A DNA stretch of 64,000 nucleotides from Pascua guehoae (taxonomy: Eukaryota; Basidiomycota; Tremellomycetes; Trichosporonales; Trichosporonaceae), in NCBI GenBank assembly GCA_001600415.1, contig BCJX01000012.1, positions 418,666 through 482,665 of the forward strand. The letters run 5' to 3'. The translations under genes and the position numbers were made by a program. The notes under the pieces were generated by a model, which saw nothing but the letters and a program-made list of their open reading frames with translations, had not been told where the DNA came from and ran no database searches. Below, piece after piece: positions 33,451 through 45,798 of the stretch; position 1 is the stretch's first letter, and every line of letters begins with the position of its first letter.

Positions 33451-34132
33451 ACATTGAGTAGAGGGATGAGATTGAAGCGTGAGACAAGTGGTGCGATTGA
33501 AGGGTGGGGAATAATAAAATTCGGGGTTTTATCATGTGTACTTTGATTATCAGGGGGCTGGCTGTGGGATCTCCACACGAGGCTAGGTGCGACTCTGCAA
33601 CACGAACTTTCTCTGTCAAGAGCGTCAAGGAACCGCATCAAGGAACCACTGGCCCAACTGCTCCTTCTCAACTTCATTGGAGATGGAGTAGACGGCTTTG
33701 CAGATCATGCACTCTTGCCTGCTCTGACTGGGACACGCCATGAAGAACTCAGGGGCGCTCTGAAAAGAGAGAACTAAGCCCTCGCATTAAGGGGAGTGTT
33801 GGGACATGGAATCTAGCCTCTAATGACCATCGAATAGACACATGCATGCATGAGCCACCTAGCCACTGATGGGATGGCACACTTGTCAAAAGTGGCCCCT
33901 ACGCACCCACACACCTGAGCTGCCACATAGTCCTGCATTGTGTCTTCTCTCATCCCACCAAAATAGATATGTCATGTGTTTTAGAAACGAGGTGAATGAG
34001 TTTGCATAAAGAAGAGTACAAGACATACTTGAACCAGGGTCAACCAACCGACCGACCACTGACCAACTGACCAACTGACCAACTGACCATGCAACATGAG
34101 CAAATGGCAGTCTCAAGAGCTCAACACCATGG
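33451..34132. other. Unassigned repeat-region DNA
   Basis: No gene recognised. A short CCAACTGA-type repeat lies at about 34048-34090. Confidence 0.4.
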
Positions 34133-35502
34133 TCACACCTGTTTGGGTGGCAGTGGATGTGCTGCAATCGTTAGCGTCGCCGGCTCCCATTTGTTTCTGG
34201 AATGTAACAGATGTGCCATAAAATGAACACAGAGCCCACCTGTCCCTTCGCAGCACCAAGATCTACACCCACACGCCCAGCACTTACAGCTTTCATGAAG
34301 TACCATTGTGAATGGTTCTCTGCAACCAAAACAGATTACTATGCCTTGTAGGCTGTGGTTGCCACAGACGTTGATGGGAAGTGGTGGGGAGGAGTGCCTG
34401 CCCAGATGGTAGGGTGGGCCGAATATTGACCTTGAGGTGGGGGGGCGGCATGGTGGAATAAGACTGGACATAGCAGTGGGGCTGGACAGAGGGGTCACAC
34501 TGGGCGGAGGGGCTAGACTGGACATAGGGGTGGGATGGTACGGTGCCCAGAAGTGGAACTTGGGGTGACAACGACCAAGAGTTGTATGGGGACTCGACCT
34601 CAGGCACAGCCGGCATTGGGAGGAAAGAAAAACGAGGGGTTGACAGTGCCCCCCTGTCGACAAGCGGTGGCTGTGTTTTCAGGTTGGTCATTGCAACATT
34701 GAGCGATGTAGGGGGATTGGGGGAGGGGTCATGGGAAACACCACCTTCCACAGCATCCACCGCGGGCAAAGATGAAGAAGGGGCACTGGTCTGGTCGACA
34801 CGTCCCCTCTGGGTTGTGTTCTTTGTGATCTTTGGGTTCTTGGTCATGTTCTTTGTGGTCTTCGGGTTCTTGTTCATGTTGTCCATGCTGGCACATCATC
34901 TCTTGGTCGGGTTGGTCTTGGTGGCATTGATCGAGGCAGGAAGTGAGGCAGGAGCAGAGTTGCTGTGGGGGTGGTGTTTGTGGTCGGCCCCAGAGTTGTG
35001 ATGCTTGCTAGTTACCAAAGAATGATTTGTGGCAGCCTTGTTAAGCAAATCCCTGTTGGTGAAGCATTTGTACAAGGCCTTGACATCGACATTGATCCTG
35101 GCAACATTGACACAGAGCTCCTTCGTGTCTTTCTTCATGGCCTCAATGAGGCTCTCGAGCTTGGTCTCGGTTTTGTCGGTTTTGTTCTCAATCGTGGTCT
35201 TGAGGCTGGTCTCGAGCCACCGGTTAACATCTCTTGAAGGAACTGAGCTCCTCAAGCAGCATTAATTGGAAGACAGTGAGTTTGGCTTCATACCAGTCGT
35301 CCAGCTGCTTCATGCCAATGTTGGACTGCCATGGACAAGAGACGCAGGTGTCATTCTTCTCATGGCTGGCAGCAGCAACTGGGCTGTCTGAGACCGGGCT
35401 GTTCAGGACGAGGCTGTCCGAGACGAGGATGGGGCTGTTAAAGACGAGGATGGGGATGGGGCTGTCTGAGACAGGGCTGGGTGGTGCATTACACAAAGAC
35501 AT
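34133..35502 (-). pseudogene. Gag-like or unknown protein with coiled coil and degenerate Cys motif
   Basis: Three consecutive - strand frames look like one broken reading frame. The first (35502-35227) has SDSP repeats and DDWYEAKLTVFQLMLLEELSSF. The second (35255-34896) is a charged coiled coil (LESLIEAMKKDTKELCVNVARI). The third (34886-34293) starts with a nine-residue duplication (KNPKTTKNM/KNPKITKNT) and is Pro/Ser-rich. After another shift it ends in ICFGCREPFTMVLHESCKC, which resembles a CCHC zinc knuckle with altered spacing. The order coiled coil, Pro-rich linker, zinc knuckle is that of retrotransposon gag. I cannot tie it to a specific element. Confidence 0.4.
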
Positions 35503-37084
35503 GATTGGGTGAAGATGCGAAGGCAGTGGATCATGGGAGTATTGGTGGGTAGTGTGGCAACAAAGTGACTGTTATGTTATGAGAATGGTGCAGAGTAGGA
35601 ATAGAGAGAGAGCGAGAGAGAGAGAGAGAATACGCTTTATGAGTAAACTCAGTGGAGAAGGGGCAGTCACGTCGACGCTTGGAGCTGCGGCGCTTCTCAC
35701 GCCACAGCCCAGGATCCAACATGTGGGCTGCAAACACCGCAGGCCAAGTGCGAGGAAGGCGACGTGTGAGAACATGTTACAAGCACGGCTTTGCCAGGTA
35801 CATGGGTGGTACCATGGGATCATGGGTATGCCAGAGAACAAAAGAAATATGAGTGACTAGTTACCTGTGGGTCATTGACCCTTGTGCATAGGGCGCGGGG
35901 CATGGAGCATGGTAGTCATGTGCACATGTGTGGTTGTGCCACCAGTCCTGTGCCAACCCTCATTCCCGGTACCCCACATTACCACAATGTACACACCCCA
36001 CACTACCCCAGTGTACCCTGCAGCATGCAGCATGTTCCCCGCAGTCTATTCCCCGCAGCCTATTCCCCATGGCCTGTCTGCCAGCAGCGCATTAATTTTG
36101 CCAAGCAATTCCAAAGATCTGGTGGACAGACACATCTGACATGGGTTTGGAGTGGCATACTGGGCTGGCTCTGAAATAGGTCCAAGCGCTGGTGCAGACA
36201 TTGCAGGGTAGGCGGGTGTTGGGGTAGGCGGGTGTTGCAGGGTACACGGGGTGGACCATCCTTGGCACTCTGCCAATCCTGACCATGATTCATGAGAGGT
36301 AATGCCGAGTGTAGTGGTACGATAGTAAGACGCTCCTGATCTGGACTGTCAGCCAGACGTTGAGGCATGTCCGGCATGGGAAAGCTAGAGAAGTGTGCTT
36401 GCGCGAACAACAATGCCACACGCCGCCCCTTGATAATGATGAGCACCTCCAGGCATGGTGACCACCACCCAGGCACCAGCGAGGCAGGGACCTGGGTGAG
36501 GCCTCCAAAATCATTGCCGGTGGGCTGACATGTTGCCCGAGGGCAATCTCACAAGGTCGTACGAGCAGGAGCGTCCTCACCATGTATCTGTCTTGGCCTC
36601 ACATTGCACTTTGCTTGTGTTCGTGTCTCTCCCCTAAGCAATGCACACAGTATTGCCAGTCCTCCAGCTGCACAGGGCCGCAACCATGCCCATTTACTCA
36701 ACAGAGGCATCCTTTGGGGTAGGACTCATCAGAGGGAGTGGCAAGTCCTCAAGACAAGGCGCATAGCAGTTGCGCATCTGGCACACACCAGCTATTGCTC
36801 GTGTGACTCAACTGGGCTGGCAAACCCAAGGTAGGGCAAGACGGCCAATACATAGTGCCTACATAGTGCCTCAAGCGGCGCACCGTGCACCGATGACCAA
36901 TGGGCGTGCCGATGCATGATAGAGACTTCACTGGAGAAGTAGGGGGTGCATGTAATGTCGCCAACAGGCAGCTGCATACATGTCTACTGCTTGTGGGGGC
37001 ACTGGAGGGGCTTGGCCTGATCGCGGAGTTCGCATTCTGCTGGGCAACTAGCTGCAGGCGAGCGAGTGGTTGGTAAGACTGTTG
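35503..37084. other. Unassigned repeat-region DNA
   Basis: No supported gene. A GA-rich microsatellite is at about 35603-35632, and a short duplicated GGTAGGCGGGTGTTG at about 36208-36239. Confidence 0.4.
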
Positions 37085-37788
37085 TTAGAGGGGGCTGCAA
37101 TGGACTGGGACGTACACCCTGCTTGGTTGCACCCATCTGCCACATGTCAGTGTATCTGACTCAAATGACATAATTGCAGGCCTGCTTATGTGCGAATACA
37201 TCGACTTGCAGCTCTGGCTAACAGCCTCCTTCAACACCCAGTTGGTCTCCCAGTATCGCTTATTGCGGCACATCGTCTGAAGACGGGCGAGAGTGTCAAA
37301 CACTGTTCCTGTGGTAAGTGAGCTGGTCGGATACATAGTGATCATGGCCGACGCCGAGGCCAATGCTGCCGCCAAGGCCCCTGTGGCACTGCTCGCCGCT
37401 GCCGCCTCGTTGCCGCGGCCCTCCACCTCCTGCCCGGCCACTGCCGTCGCCCCCGTGCCATGCGCCGTGTTGGCGTGTGCTGTGTCGCCACCACTGATGG
37501 TGGCATCAGCAGCCGTGTTGGTCGCGTCACCAGCATCCGCCTCCCCATCAGTGGCCCTATTGTCCTCATCGGCCTTGTTCATCGTGTCATCCTTGTTCAT
37601 CACGTCATCCTTGTTCTTCGCGTCATGCGTGGGGGTGGCGGGTGGCTGAGCAAGTGCGGCAAGTGCCTTGCACACCTCAGCCATCGATCTGCAAATGTTA
37701 GGACAGTCAGGCAGGTATCCAGGCCAGCTCACAGCGCTTCCACAATGACGGCAGCAAGGGACTTGTTCGGGGTGGTGGTGTCGCTCAT
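37085..37788 (-). CDS. Hypothetical Ala/Asp-rich protein, two exons
   Basis: Not recognised. An ATG at 37788 opens exon 1 (37788-37733, MSDTTTPNKSLAAVIVEA). A 44-nt intron (37732-37689) has a GTGAGC donor, a CTAAC branch site and a GCAG acceptor. Exon 2 runs to a stop at 37085. Exon 2 begins MAEVCKALAALAQPP, has imperfect repeats (NKDD.MNK) and a long Ala/Gly/Thr-rich acidic stretch, and ends with a more ordered part (FDTLARLQTMCRNKRYWETN). The host-like intron and the open frame argue for a gene or recent gene fragment; the setting in dead repeats argues for caution. It could also be a retrotransposon gag remnant. Confidence 0.4.
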
Positions 37789-40700
37789 TGTAGACAGATT
37801 TGTGAGAGACTAGAAGTGTGTAAGAGACAAGAAGTGAGTGATGATGGTAAAGTCAAGTGTAGGTGTCTGTGCAGGTTGGGGGGGGGGGGGGGGAGGATAC
37901 ATGGGGGGTAGTGCAATTGGCATGGGTGTCGAGCCTGTGTGTCCTCACAGCATCAAATTGCATGGTGTCACTGCACACTGGCATGATTGGGTGGGTGTGG
38001 AAGGAGGGCACAAGAGGAGGCAAGTGCATCATTGTATTTAACTTGGTGAAGTGCCCACACATGGCTGGTGCAACGATTGCGGAGCTGCAAGCTGCGAGCT
38101 GCAAGGTAAGCATATGGGCTCATGTTCGAGCAGGTGGGGCAATCACCAATCTGCAGTGAAGAACATTGGTAACCAGCCTAGGTGCCGATGTCAAGGCCAG
38201 CGATGACCATGACGACCATGACCATCACGACCGCTAAGCTTGCCATTGGCGACATAAAGGAGCCCCACAGCAAATGCCGACAGCCGAAACCTGGTTATCC
38301 CAACTCCAAAATGCCACCTTGAGCAGTGATGAGATGCAGTCGTGGTCCATAGCCCTGTCAATGGGTGTCAGCTGCTGGTGGGGTGCCAGCTTGGACTCAC
38401 CTTCAGGAAGAGGAGCACCAAAGCTCATGCACAGCACCAATGCAGAGCTCGAGGGGGATAGGGTGGTGGATGCTGGAACCGGCCAGAGGTGTAGCGACCT
38501 GGCCTCTGGTGGAGGCGTCAACCTGCCACAATGTGCAGGCACCACTGGACACCTCATTCCTGTGACCAGGCAACGAGACCAGGTGAGGACAGGCTGGATA
38601 CGACGAGGGGCAAGGTGATGAGCGGTGTCCCGAGCCAGAAGAGGAGCGGTGTGACAAGGTGAAACCAGTGCGACAAGGCGAGACGCCATCACTGAGGGTT
38701 GGTGTCAGCGAGTTGAAGGGTGAAGGTCTTTATGAGAGTGGGTGCAATAGGTGCACAAGTGAGATGTACACTGGAACTGTGCTCCCAGTGGTACCAGGCA
38801 TGCACAGTCAGTCTGCACTCGGAGGGCTCACAATGCTCATTGTGTCCTAGGAATCCTGGGCCTCACTTCTACAGGCAATGGCGGCACCACTCATTTTGAC
38901 TCATCGTTTTGAAGAGGATGGAAGAGAAATGTAAGGATGCAATGAGGGAAGGCGAATGCAGAGCCTCCAGAGGTGCTGATGAAACAGTACAGGTAGTCTG
39001 GCCCCTTGCTGATTTACATTCGCCCTGCACGACACACCCAGCATCCTGGTCACCTCATAGCGACCACAAAGCAACCCCTCCCCTCAGCACACAGTGGTTC
39101 ATCCTTGATCACATACCCCTTATCCTCACTCTCATTTATTCCTTCATCCACTTCACTCTCGCCAACTAGTTTTCGCTGCCACCAACTAGTTTTCACTGCC
39201 ACCAACTAGTTTTCACTGCCACCATCTGGTTGTCAACTCTTATCCTGCCACCCACATTGTTGGCCATCAACACTCCCTGGATGTGAGAGGCAGCGACAAC
39301 CCTCCCCAACCCTCTCCCCACTCATCGCTCCCACAACCCCTGCCCCCGCGATGGTCGTTCTCCATTCGTCCATGACAACACTCGACTGGTGTGGATGACC
39401 CCAGGACAACTCAAGCCCCGCAAGCCATCACAATACTCGCATGTCTTCATGAACAAATTGTGCACCTGGAGTCCGAAAGTGCTTGGGGACAACTGCCATG
39501 TCAACAGCCAAGGCATGTCCAGGATAAAGACATGTGACTCGTCCACTCCAGGCATTCAAACGGCCTAGAGACATCACTGCTGCCCCTACACCCCCGGCTT
39601 GCAATGCCTCGTGCCCCCCCCCCCCCCCCCCCCCTCTCATGCGAGCGCAAGCCGCCTTTTTTCATATGATTGCCTATCCCAAGTGCCAGCAGCATGAGTC
39701 ACGCGAGTGCAAGCCCCTCTTCCTCCCCTATGACTCTGACAGTGACATGCTAAAAGCCCATCCCTGACTGGGCCGATTTCGACAATGACATTCAACATTG
39801 TCTGGGCCCGTCGTCCACATCCCCCGCCACCAAGCCCAGTCCCCCGCCATTGGTTCTTCTGGCTCTGGCTCGGGCTTTGGCTCTGGCTCTGGTCCTGGCC
39901 CGGGGTCTACAATCCAACCCGCAACCTCTGGGTCTGCAATGCCCCCCTCGAGATCAGCAACTCTCATCCCGAACCCCGCCTCAACACCCTGTCCTGCCAG
40001 CGACCCCCGTGTGTGTGCCACCACCATCCCCTCAGACTCAGACTCAGACTCAGACTCTGACACTCTGCTTTGCCAAGTCTCCCCATCCCCATGCAGTGGC
40101 CTCGGGGACGAGACGGCATTCGAGCACACGCGGGCTGGCATCCAAGCTCATGCATGCCAGCATTCAAGCGTGTGCACGCCGCCTACGAACTGGGCATTGG
40201 CAGCATTTGTTCGGTTGTCATGGGCAGGGGCCAGCCACATGACCAGTGATGCCCCGTGTGCAGGTGTGACTGGGGTGTGCCCTGGGTATGCAGGAGTGGC
40301 AGCTGGTTGAAGACGCAGTCACCTAGGGTGCGGGCTATAATTGCTGGTGCATGCGGGGGATGTTGGGGCGGGGAGAAATGTACCATACAATTCAGATTGG
40401 GTGGTGTGCTGACTCTGAAGCGGTCCTCCTCAGCACAGGCTTGCAAGGCGATGTGCCCGGCACCTGGGCCATGGGGCCCAAGATGCATATCCACTCCATG
40501 GATGTGAAGCCATCATGTCGCCACGTGCGCGGCCCAATGACGCCGAGCGCGTGCAGCAAGTGGCGGCGGCAATGATGCGCGACCTCCCCCAGGCGATTCG
40601 GGAGAATAAGCCATACCAGTTGCGAGGGTGGGTATGACAGGGCACAACATATGGCCCTGCATGCCGCTCACCACCTGCCCACGGACACGGATATGGACAG

Positions 40701-41268
40701 GGACACAGCCACAAACATGGCCATGAACATGGCCATGAACACGAACACAGCCACCATAACACCCACTGTGCTCGTCTGGCGAATCTGCTTCATGGATGAA
40801 CTCACCCCGCCCCCCGTGCTGCTGATGTGCGGCTGATGTGCAGCTGATGTTTGCCGCCCAGTCGATTCGGCTCAAGCTCACTCACATGCATGGGTGGCCA
40901 GTACCAAGCTAACAAGGGCAGTGAGTATCCCTCGTCCCAGCAGCCCCATGGCCCCCAACCAATGCTGACATGCTGCAGAGAACTGCGCTTTTATGCTGAG
41001 TGACTGCCGCACCAGGGTCTTCTGCGTGTTCTGCCACATCAGCCAAAAGATGCTGGCTGTGCCCAAGGTGCCAGCCCTTGCAGACTGGAATCCAATGGCA
41101 TTGCATAGTATGAGAAAATCATGGCTGAAGCTTTTTGTACATATATTATAGCCTGGAATCATGCAGGGATGGGTTTTGGGACATGGATGAAATGGCAGAT
41201 GGCCACTGACGCATGTTGAGACTGCCACTTTGAGCTTGGTCCAGTCAAAGTTGCTCATGGACACTCTA
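37789..41268. other. Unassigned repeat-region DNA
   Basis: No gene recognised. Contains poly-G at about 37879-37893, a three-copy 20-bp repeat (ACTAGTTTTCACTGCCACCA) at 39164-39223, a poly-C tract near 39620 and CAGACT repeats near 40035-40057. Frames here are mostly low-complexity. Confidence 0.4.
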
Positions 41269-41427
41269 CAGGTGTGTTGGAAAAGCCATGAGACTGTCAT
41301 GTTCAGCTTGGACTACATGAAGAAGGGCATGGGCCCCGAAAGTTTGCTTTTTCTCATACCTGCAGTTCCTGCATATGCGTGCACCCCAGCCCAAGGTGGC
41401 AGTCTCACGACCTTCCAGATGCACCTG
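41269..41427. mobile_element. Tc1/mariner-type MITE, copy 2
   Basis: A 159-bp unit with inverted ends CAGGTGTGTTGGAAAAGCC and its counterpart ending ...CCAGATGCACCTG. TA lies at 41267-41268 and 41428-41429. The ends match the MITE at 24014-24152 with a few changes, while the middles differ. The shared ends followed by GAGACTGYCA extend for about 30 bp. Confidence 0.85.
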
Positions 41428-41819
41428 TATTGACCAATGCAATGGCACGGTAAGTTGACAAACAGATATTTCCTGCTTGCTGTATGCCACATACCCTGCA
41501 CCTTGCACATACGGTGGGGCTTCCCTAGCGTAATGTGATATTCTCTTGACTTTATGGCCACCGCCTAAGATTGCCCCCAAGGCCACCAGAGGTGGCGGTG
41601 TCTGTCCAAATATGCAGGACCCAGATGGGTTCTTGGAGCAGGGAGAAACTGGGCCATGACTGCAGAAGTGCATGCCAACACCTCAGGCCATCCGTGACAT
41701 GGCATGACAGGCGGAGTTGTGAAGTTGGTAGGAACCCTCATGCATCCCTTATCCGGTCAAAGAGGCTCGGAGAGGGTGCACCCAGGACAGCAGACTTGGC
41801 AGGTGCATTCCCGGTGCGA

Positions 41820-43799
41820 TGCTGGCTGCTGTTGGAGAACAGTTTGCACTGTAAGTACAAGGTCTTTACAGTTGTTGACCGAAACAAACAACACACTGTT
41901 CCTGCTAAATGGGTCTTTACACGCAAAATCGATGGAGAAACAGGCAAACCAAACGAATACAAGGCCAGATTTTCAAGATATGAAAGGGAAGGTCAAAAGC
42001 GCAAAGTTGTTGACATTCCCAAGCGCTCAAAGCGCCCTCTTATATATGTATGTGCAAGTGGCTAGAGTACTTGGGCGATTTTCTACAAGTTGGGGTGCTG
42101 CTTAAGCGAAGGGAACGCGTTTGCAGTGTTCCCCTAAGTGTAACACACCCAAAACAAGGGGAAACGCTTAAGAACAGTCTGGACCCGCGTTCTAAGGTCC
42201 TAAATGCTACCCCTGGGTGTTGAAACGAAGTCTAGACTCGGTCTGGACCGTTCCCTGGGGTGTGAGACGCTTCTGAGACGGTTTCGGGCGTTCTGAGACG
42301 TCTCAGAGTGCGGGTAGGACGAAACAGGGCTTGAAAGGGCGGGGAATGGGCGAAACGGATGCCCTGGCGACTAATCCGAGGCCCTAGGGGCGTAAACGAC
42401 GCTCTGCGGTGTCAGGGGCGTTGGTTTCAGCCGATTCCGAGTCGGATTGCGTTATTTGCGGCCTTAGAGGGCGCAAATCGAGCCAAGGGGCGTTATTGGT
42501 CGCATTTACAGGCCTCTGGGCGCTGTATTTCGACACAGATGGGTTGCTAAAGGCTTCAGGCAAATCCCTGGGATCGAATACAATGAACTGTTCTCTGCAG
42601 TTACCCACAAGGACTCAATTCGACTATTCCTGGCGATTGTCAACTATTTCGACCTCGAATGCGACCTAGACATCAAAGCAACGTTCCTAAACGGCGAACT
42701 TGAAGAAACAGTCTATGTCGGACCACCAGAGGGCAGTAACATCCCAAACTCGAAAGTTCTGCTCTTAAACAAGTCGCTTTACGGCCTAAAGCAATCACCA
42801 AGGTGCTTTAACAGGAAACTCGACTCCTGGCTTTGATCGCAAGGCCTACAACCTACAACTGGTGACTCCTGTCTCTATATGCGCCGAAATCCCGATTCCA
42901 ACTCGATTCTCATGCTATCAGTGCATGTAGATGATCAACTTATCGCCTGTAACGATCGAAACGTCCTAAACGACTTCAAACGCGATTTAAACGACACATT
43001 CAAATGTTCAGACTCTGGAAACGCAAACTATTTCCTTGAATTCAACATTATGAAACCGATCAAACAGAACACTCCAGATATCGCAACATCACTACATAAA
43101 CGCAATTCTGGAGAAATTCAACATGTCTGAGTGCAATCCAGCCCAGACAAACCCTACAACAGGGCTTCCAGGCCTTAGTTGCGACCGAAACCGAGTTTGA
43201 AGTGGCCAAACACTTGCCGTATCCTCAACTCGCTGGCTCATTACTCTACCTGTCAACAATATTGCGTTTGGACACCGCCCTTGCTGCAAACACGCTCTGC
43301 AGGTTTGTTTCGAAGTGGAGCAAGGCCCATTACAATGCTGCAAAGCATCTACTTTGATACCTCAAAGTAACGATCAACTACACCCTCACTTTCACTACAA
43401 ACAATCAAGAAATCGAAACAAGCGATCGAAGAAGCGATCGAAAAATCGAAAGCGATCGAAAAAGCGATCGAAAAATCGAAACCTTCAACAAAACGAAAGC
43501 ATCCATTCATTCCCTTGAATGCAACAACAGCCAAACACCAGCCAGAACGATTCAAGACTCTGAATCCGACCATTCAACACTTCGAAACGACACATTAACT
43601 GGTTTCTGCGATGCAGACTGGGCTGGCGATCGAAACAACCGCAGATCAACCATTGGTTACGTGTTTCGATGCTTTGGTGCTACAACCGCTTGGAAGTCGC
43701 GTTTGCAACCGACTGTTGCCCTTTCTACAACTGAACCTGAGTATATGACTTCTGTGGACGCAGCAAGACACTCTATTTGGCTCAAACGACTCCTTATTC
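41820..43799 (+). pseudogene. Ty1/copia reverse transcriptase and RNase H, interrupted by a solo LTR
   Basis: Copia-type pol. The frame begins inside RT (AKWVFTRKIDGETGKPNEYK). It is interrupted at 41971-42535 by a solo LTR and continues, after removal of the LTR and one CAGAT, as WVAKGF. Then come DLDIKATFLNGELEE, LLNKSLYGLKQSP, a TGA stop near 42836, the catalytic MLSVHVDDQLIACND, and after frameshifts LPYPQLAGSLLYL and the RNase H start [18 protein letters not shown] and VALSTTEPEYM. The frame is cut at WLKRLLI by another LTR. A K/R/S-rich repeat derived from GATCGAAAA units lies at about 43400-43490. Confidence 0.9.
41971..42535 (-). mobile_element. Solo copia LTR inside copia reverse transcriptase, TSD CAGAT
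   Basis: A 565-bp unit running TTTCAAGATATG...GTATTTCGACA on the + strand, that is, the copia LTR in antisense to the host RT frame. CAGAT is found at 41966-41970 and 42536-42540. Removing the LTR plus one CAGAT joins the frame exactly (...YKAR/WVAKGF...). It is therefore a later insertion followed by LTR-LTR recombination. Confidence 0.95.
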
Positions 43800-44452
43800 G
43801 TCGAAATACAGCGCCCAGAGGCCTGTAAACGCGCCCAATAACGCCCCTCGGCTCAATTTGCGCCCTCTAAGGCCGCAAATAACGCAATCCGACTCGGAAT
43901 TGGCCGAAACCAACGCCCTAGGCACCGCAGGGCGTCGTTTACGTCCCTAGGGCGTCGTTTGGGCCCCTAGGGCTTCGGATTAGTCGCCAGGGCGTCCGTT
44001 TCGCCCAAAACCCGCCGTTTCATCCCCTGTTTCGACTTATCCGCACTCTGAGACGTCTCAGAACGCCCGAAACCGTCTCAGAAGCGTCTCACACCCCAGG
44101 GAACGGTCCAGACCGAGTCTAGACTTCGTTTCAACACCCAGGGGTAGCGTTTAGGACCTTAGAACATGGGTCCAGACCGTTCTTAAGCGTTTCCTCTTGT
44201 TTTGGGTGTGCTACACTTAGGGGAACACTGCAAACGCGTTCCCTTCGCTTAAACAGCACCCCAACTTGTAGAAAATCGCCCAAGTAGCCTAGCAACTTGT
44301 ACATATATAAGAGGGCGCTTTGAGCGCTTGGGAATGTCAACAACTTTGCGCTTTTGACCTTCCCTTTCATATCTTGAAACTTAGAACATGGGTCCAGACC
44401 GTTCTTAAGCGTTTCCCCTTGCGATTTTGACCTACCCTTTCATATCTTGAAA
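43800..44452 (+). mobile_element. Copia LTR copy with partial terminal duplication
   Basis: Follows the truncated RNase H directly. It matches the copia LTR in sense orientation, ends with TTTCATATCTTGAAA at about 44382, and then repeats a piece of its own 3' part (TTAGAACATGGGTCCAGACC) up to a second TATCTTGAAA at 44452. The first two bases differ from the TG expected. Confidence 0.8.
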
Positions 44453-45218
44453 TTACAATGCTGCAAAGCATTTACTTCGATATCTCAAAGGGACGATCGA
44501 TTTAGCGCTCACTTTCACTGCAAACGATCCAGAAAACGCCCCAGCAATGGCTCAAGCAATCGAAACGGAAAACGATCGAAAATCGAAAAACGATCGAAAA
44601 AGTGATCGAAATTTCGAAACCTTCAATGCACCTAATGCAGCCATTCAAGACCATTACATAACCGCCAGCGAAAATTCACCCAGGACGTTTAACTACTCTG
44701 AATCCAATCTTTCAACACTTCGAAGCGACAACAAATTAAAGGGCTTCTGCGATGCAGATTGGGCTGGCGATCAAAACAACCGCAGATCGACTACTGGATA
44801 CGTTTTTCAATGCTTTGGAGCGACAATTGCTTGGAAATCGCGTTTACAACCAACTGTGGCCCTGTCTACAACTGAAGCTGAGTACATGGCTTCTGTAGAT
44901 GCTGCACGACATTCGAATTGGCTCAAACGACTCCTAATTGAGCTAGGATTCGAACAACCGAACACTGCCATTACAATCTACAACGATAATCGAGGTTCTA
45001 TCGCTTTATCTCGAAATCCGGTCAATCATGAGCGCTCTAAACACATCGACATTCGCCACCACTTCTTGAGGGAGAAAGTACTTGAAAAATCGATCGATTT
45101 ACAACATATCGCTTCAGAAAACAACTTAGCCGATATTCTCACCAAATACCTCTCTAGGGACACTGTTAAACGACTTCGAGATCAATTCGACAAATTCAGC
45201 CCTCTGAACGAGTGGGAG
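44453..45218 (+). pseudogene. Second copia RNase H fragment, largely intact frame
   Basis: Starts mid-domain ([12 protein letters not shown]) and stays open to the LTR. It contains [56 protein letters not shown] and [10 protein letters not shown], the standard copia RNase H blocks, with ADILTK near the end. It is better preserved than the same region at 43600-43799 and comes from a different copy. The frame runs into LTR sequence at 45219. Confidence 0.9.
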
Positions 45219-45798
45219 TGTCGAAATACAGCGCTCAGAGGCCTGTAATTGCGCCCAATAACGCCCTACACCGTGGGAAAGCGCCCTACAACACCATAGG
45301 GCGTAAATCTCGGCTTCTAAGGGGGCAAACACCGCAGTCCGAGGCCGATACAGCCAATTCCGACGCCCTAGACACCGTTTAACCGTTCTAGACGCCATCA
45401 TATCGCCTAAACCAGCCTAGAACACCGCGTTTATCCGTTTCGGGCGCCGTTTAAGCATCAGGGGCGCTAGAGGGGCGTTCTAACAGACCCCAGATGCGCC
45501 GAAACCCGGTCTACAACCCTAGCGGCGGTCACCTCTGCTTTTCTCACGTTTGCGCCCTTGTTGACACCCAACAACACCTCTAACCGACCCCAGATGCGCC
45601 GAAACACGCTCTACAACCCTAGCGGCGGTCACCGCTGCTTTTCTCACGTTTACGCCCTTGTAGACACCCAACAACACCTCTAACATAGCCAGAAATGCGC
45701 CCCAGCACACAGAGCGCTGAGACATATATATAGAGGTGTTTTGGGCGCTCTAAGACGCATCAAACTTGTCCTGACAACTTCCCTTTCATATCTTGAAA
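45219..45798 (+). mobile_element. Copia 3' LTR
   Basis: A 580-bp unit from TGTCGAAATACAGC to TATCTTGAAA directly following the RNase H end, as expected for a 3' LTR. Inside, a segment of about 110 bp beginning GATGCGCCGAAAC is present twice (about 45492 and 45594). Confidence 0.9.

Noticed and set aside
43400..43490. Lys/Arg-rich repeat protein
   Set aside because: It is an expansion of GATCGAAAA-type repeats within the copia RNase H region, read in a shifted frame.
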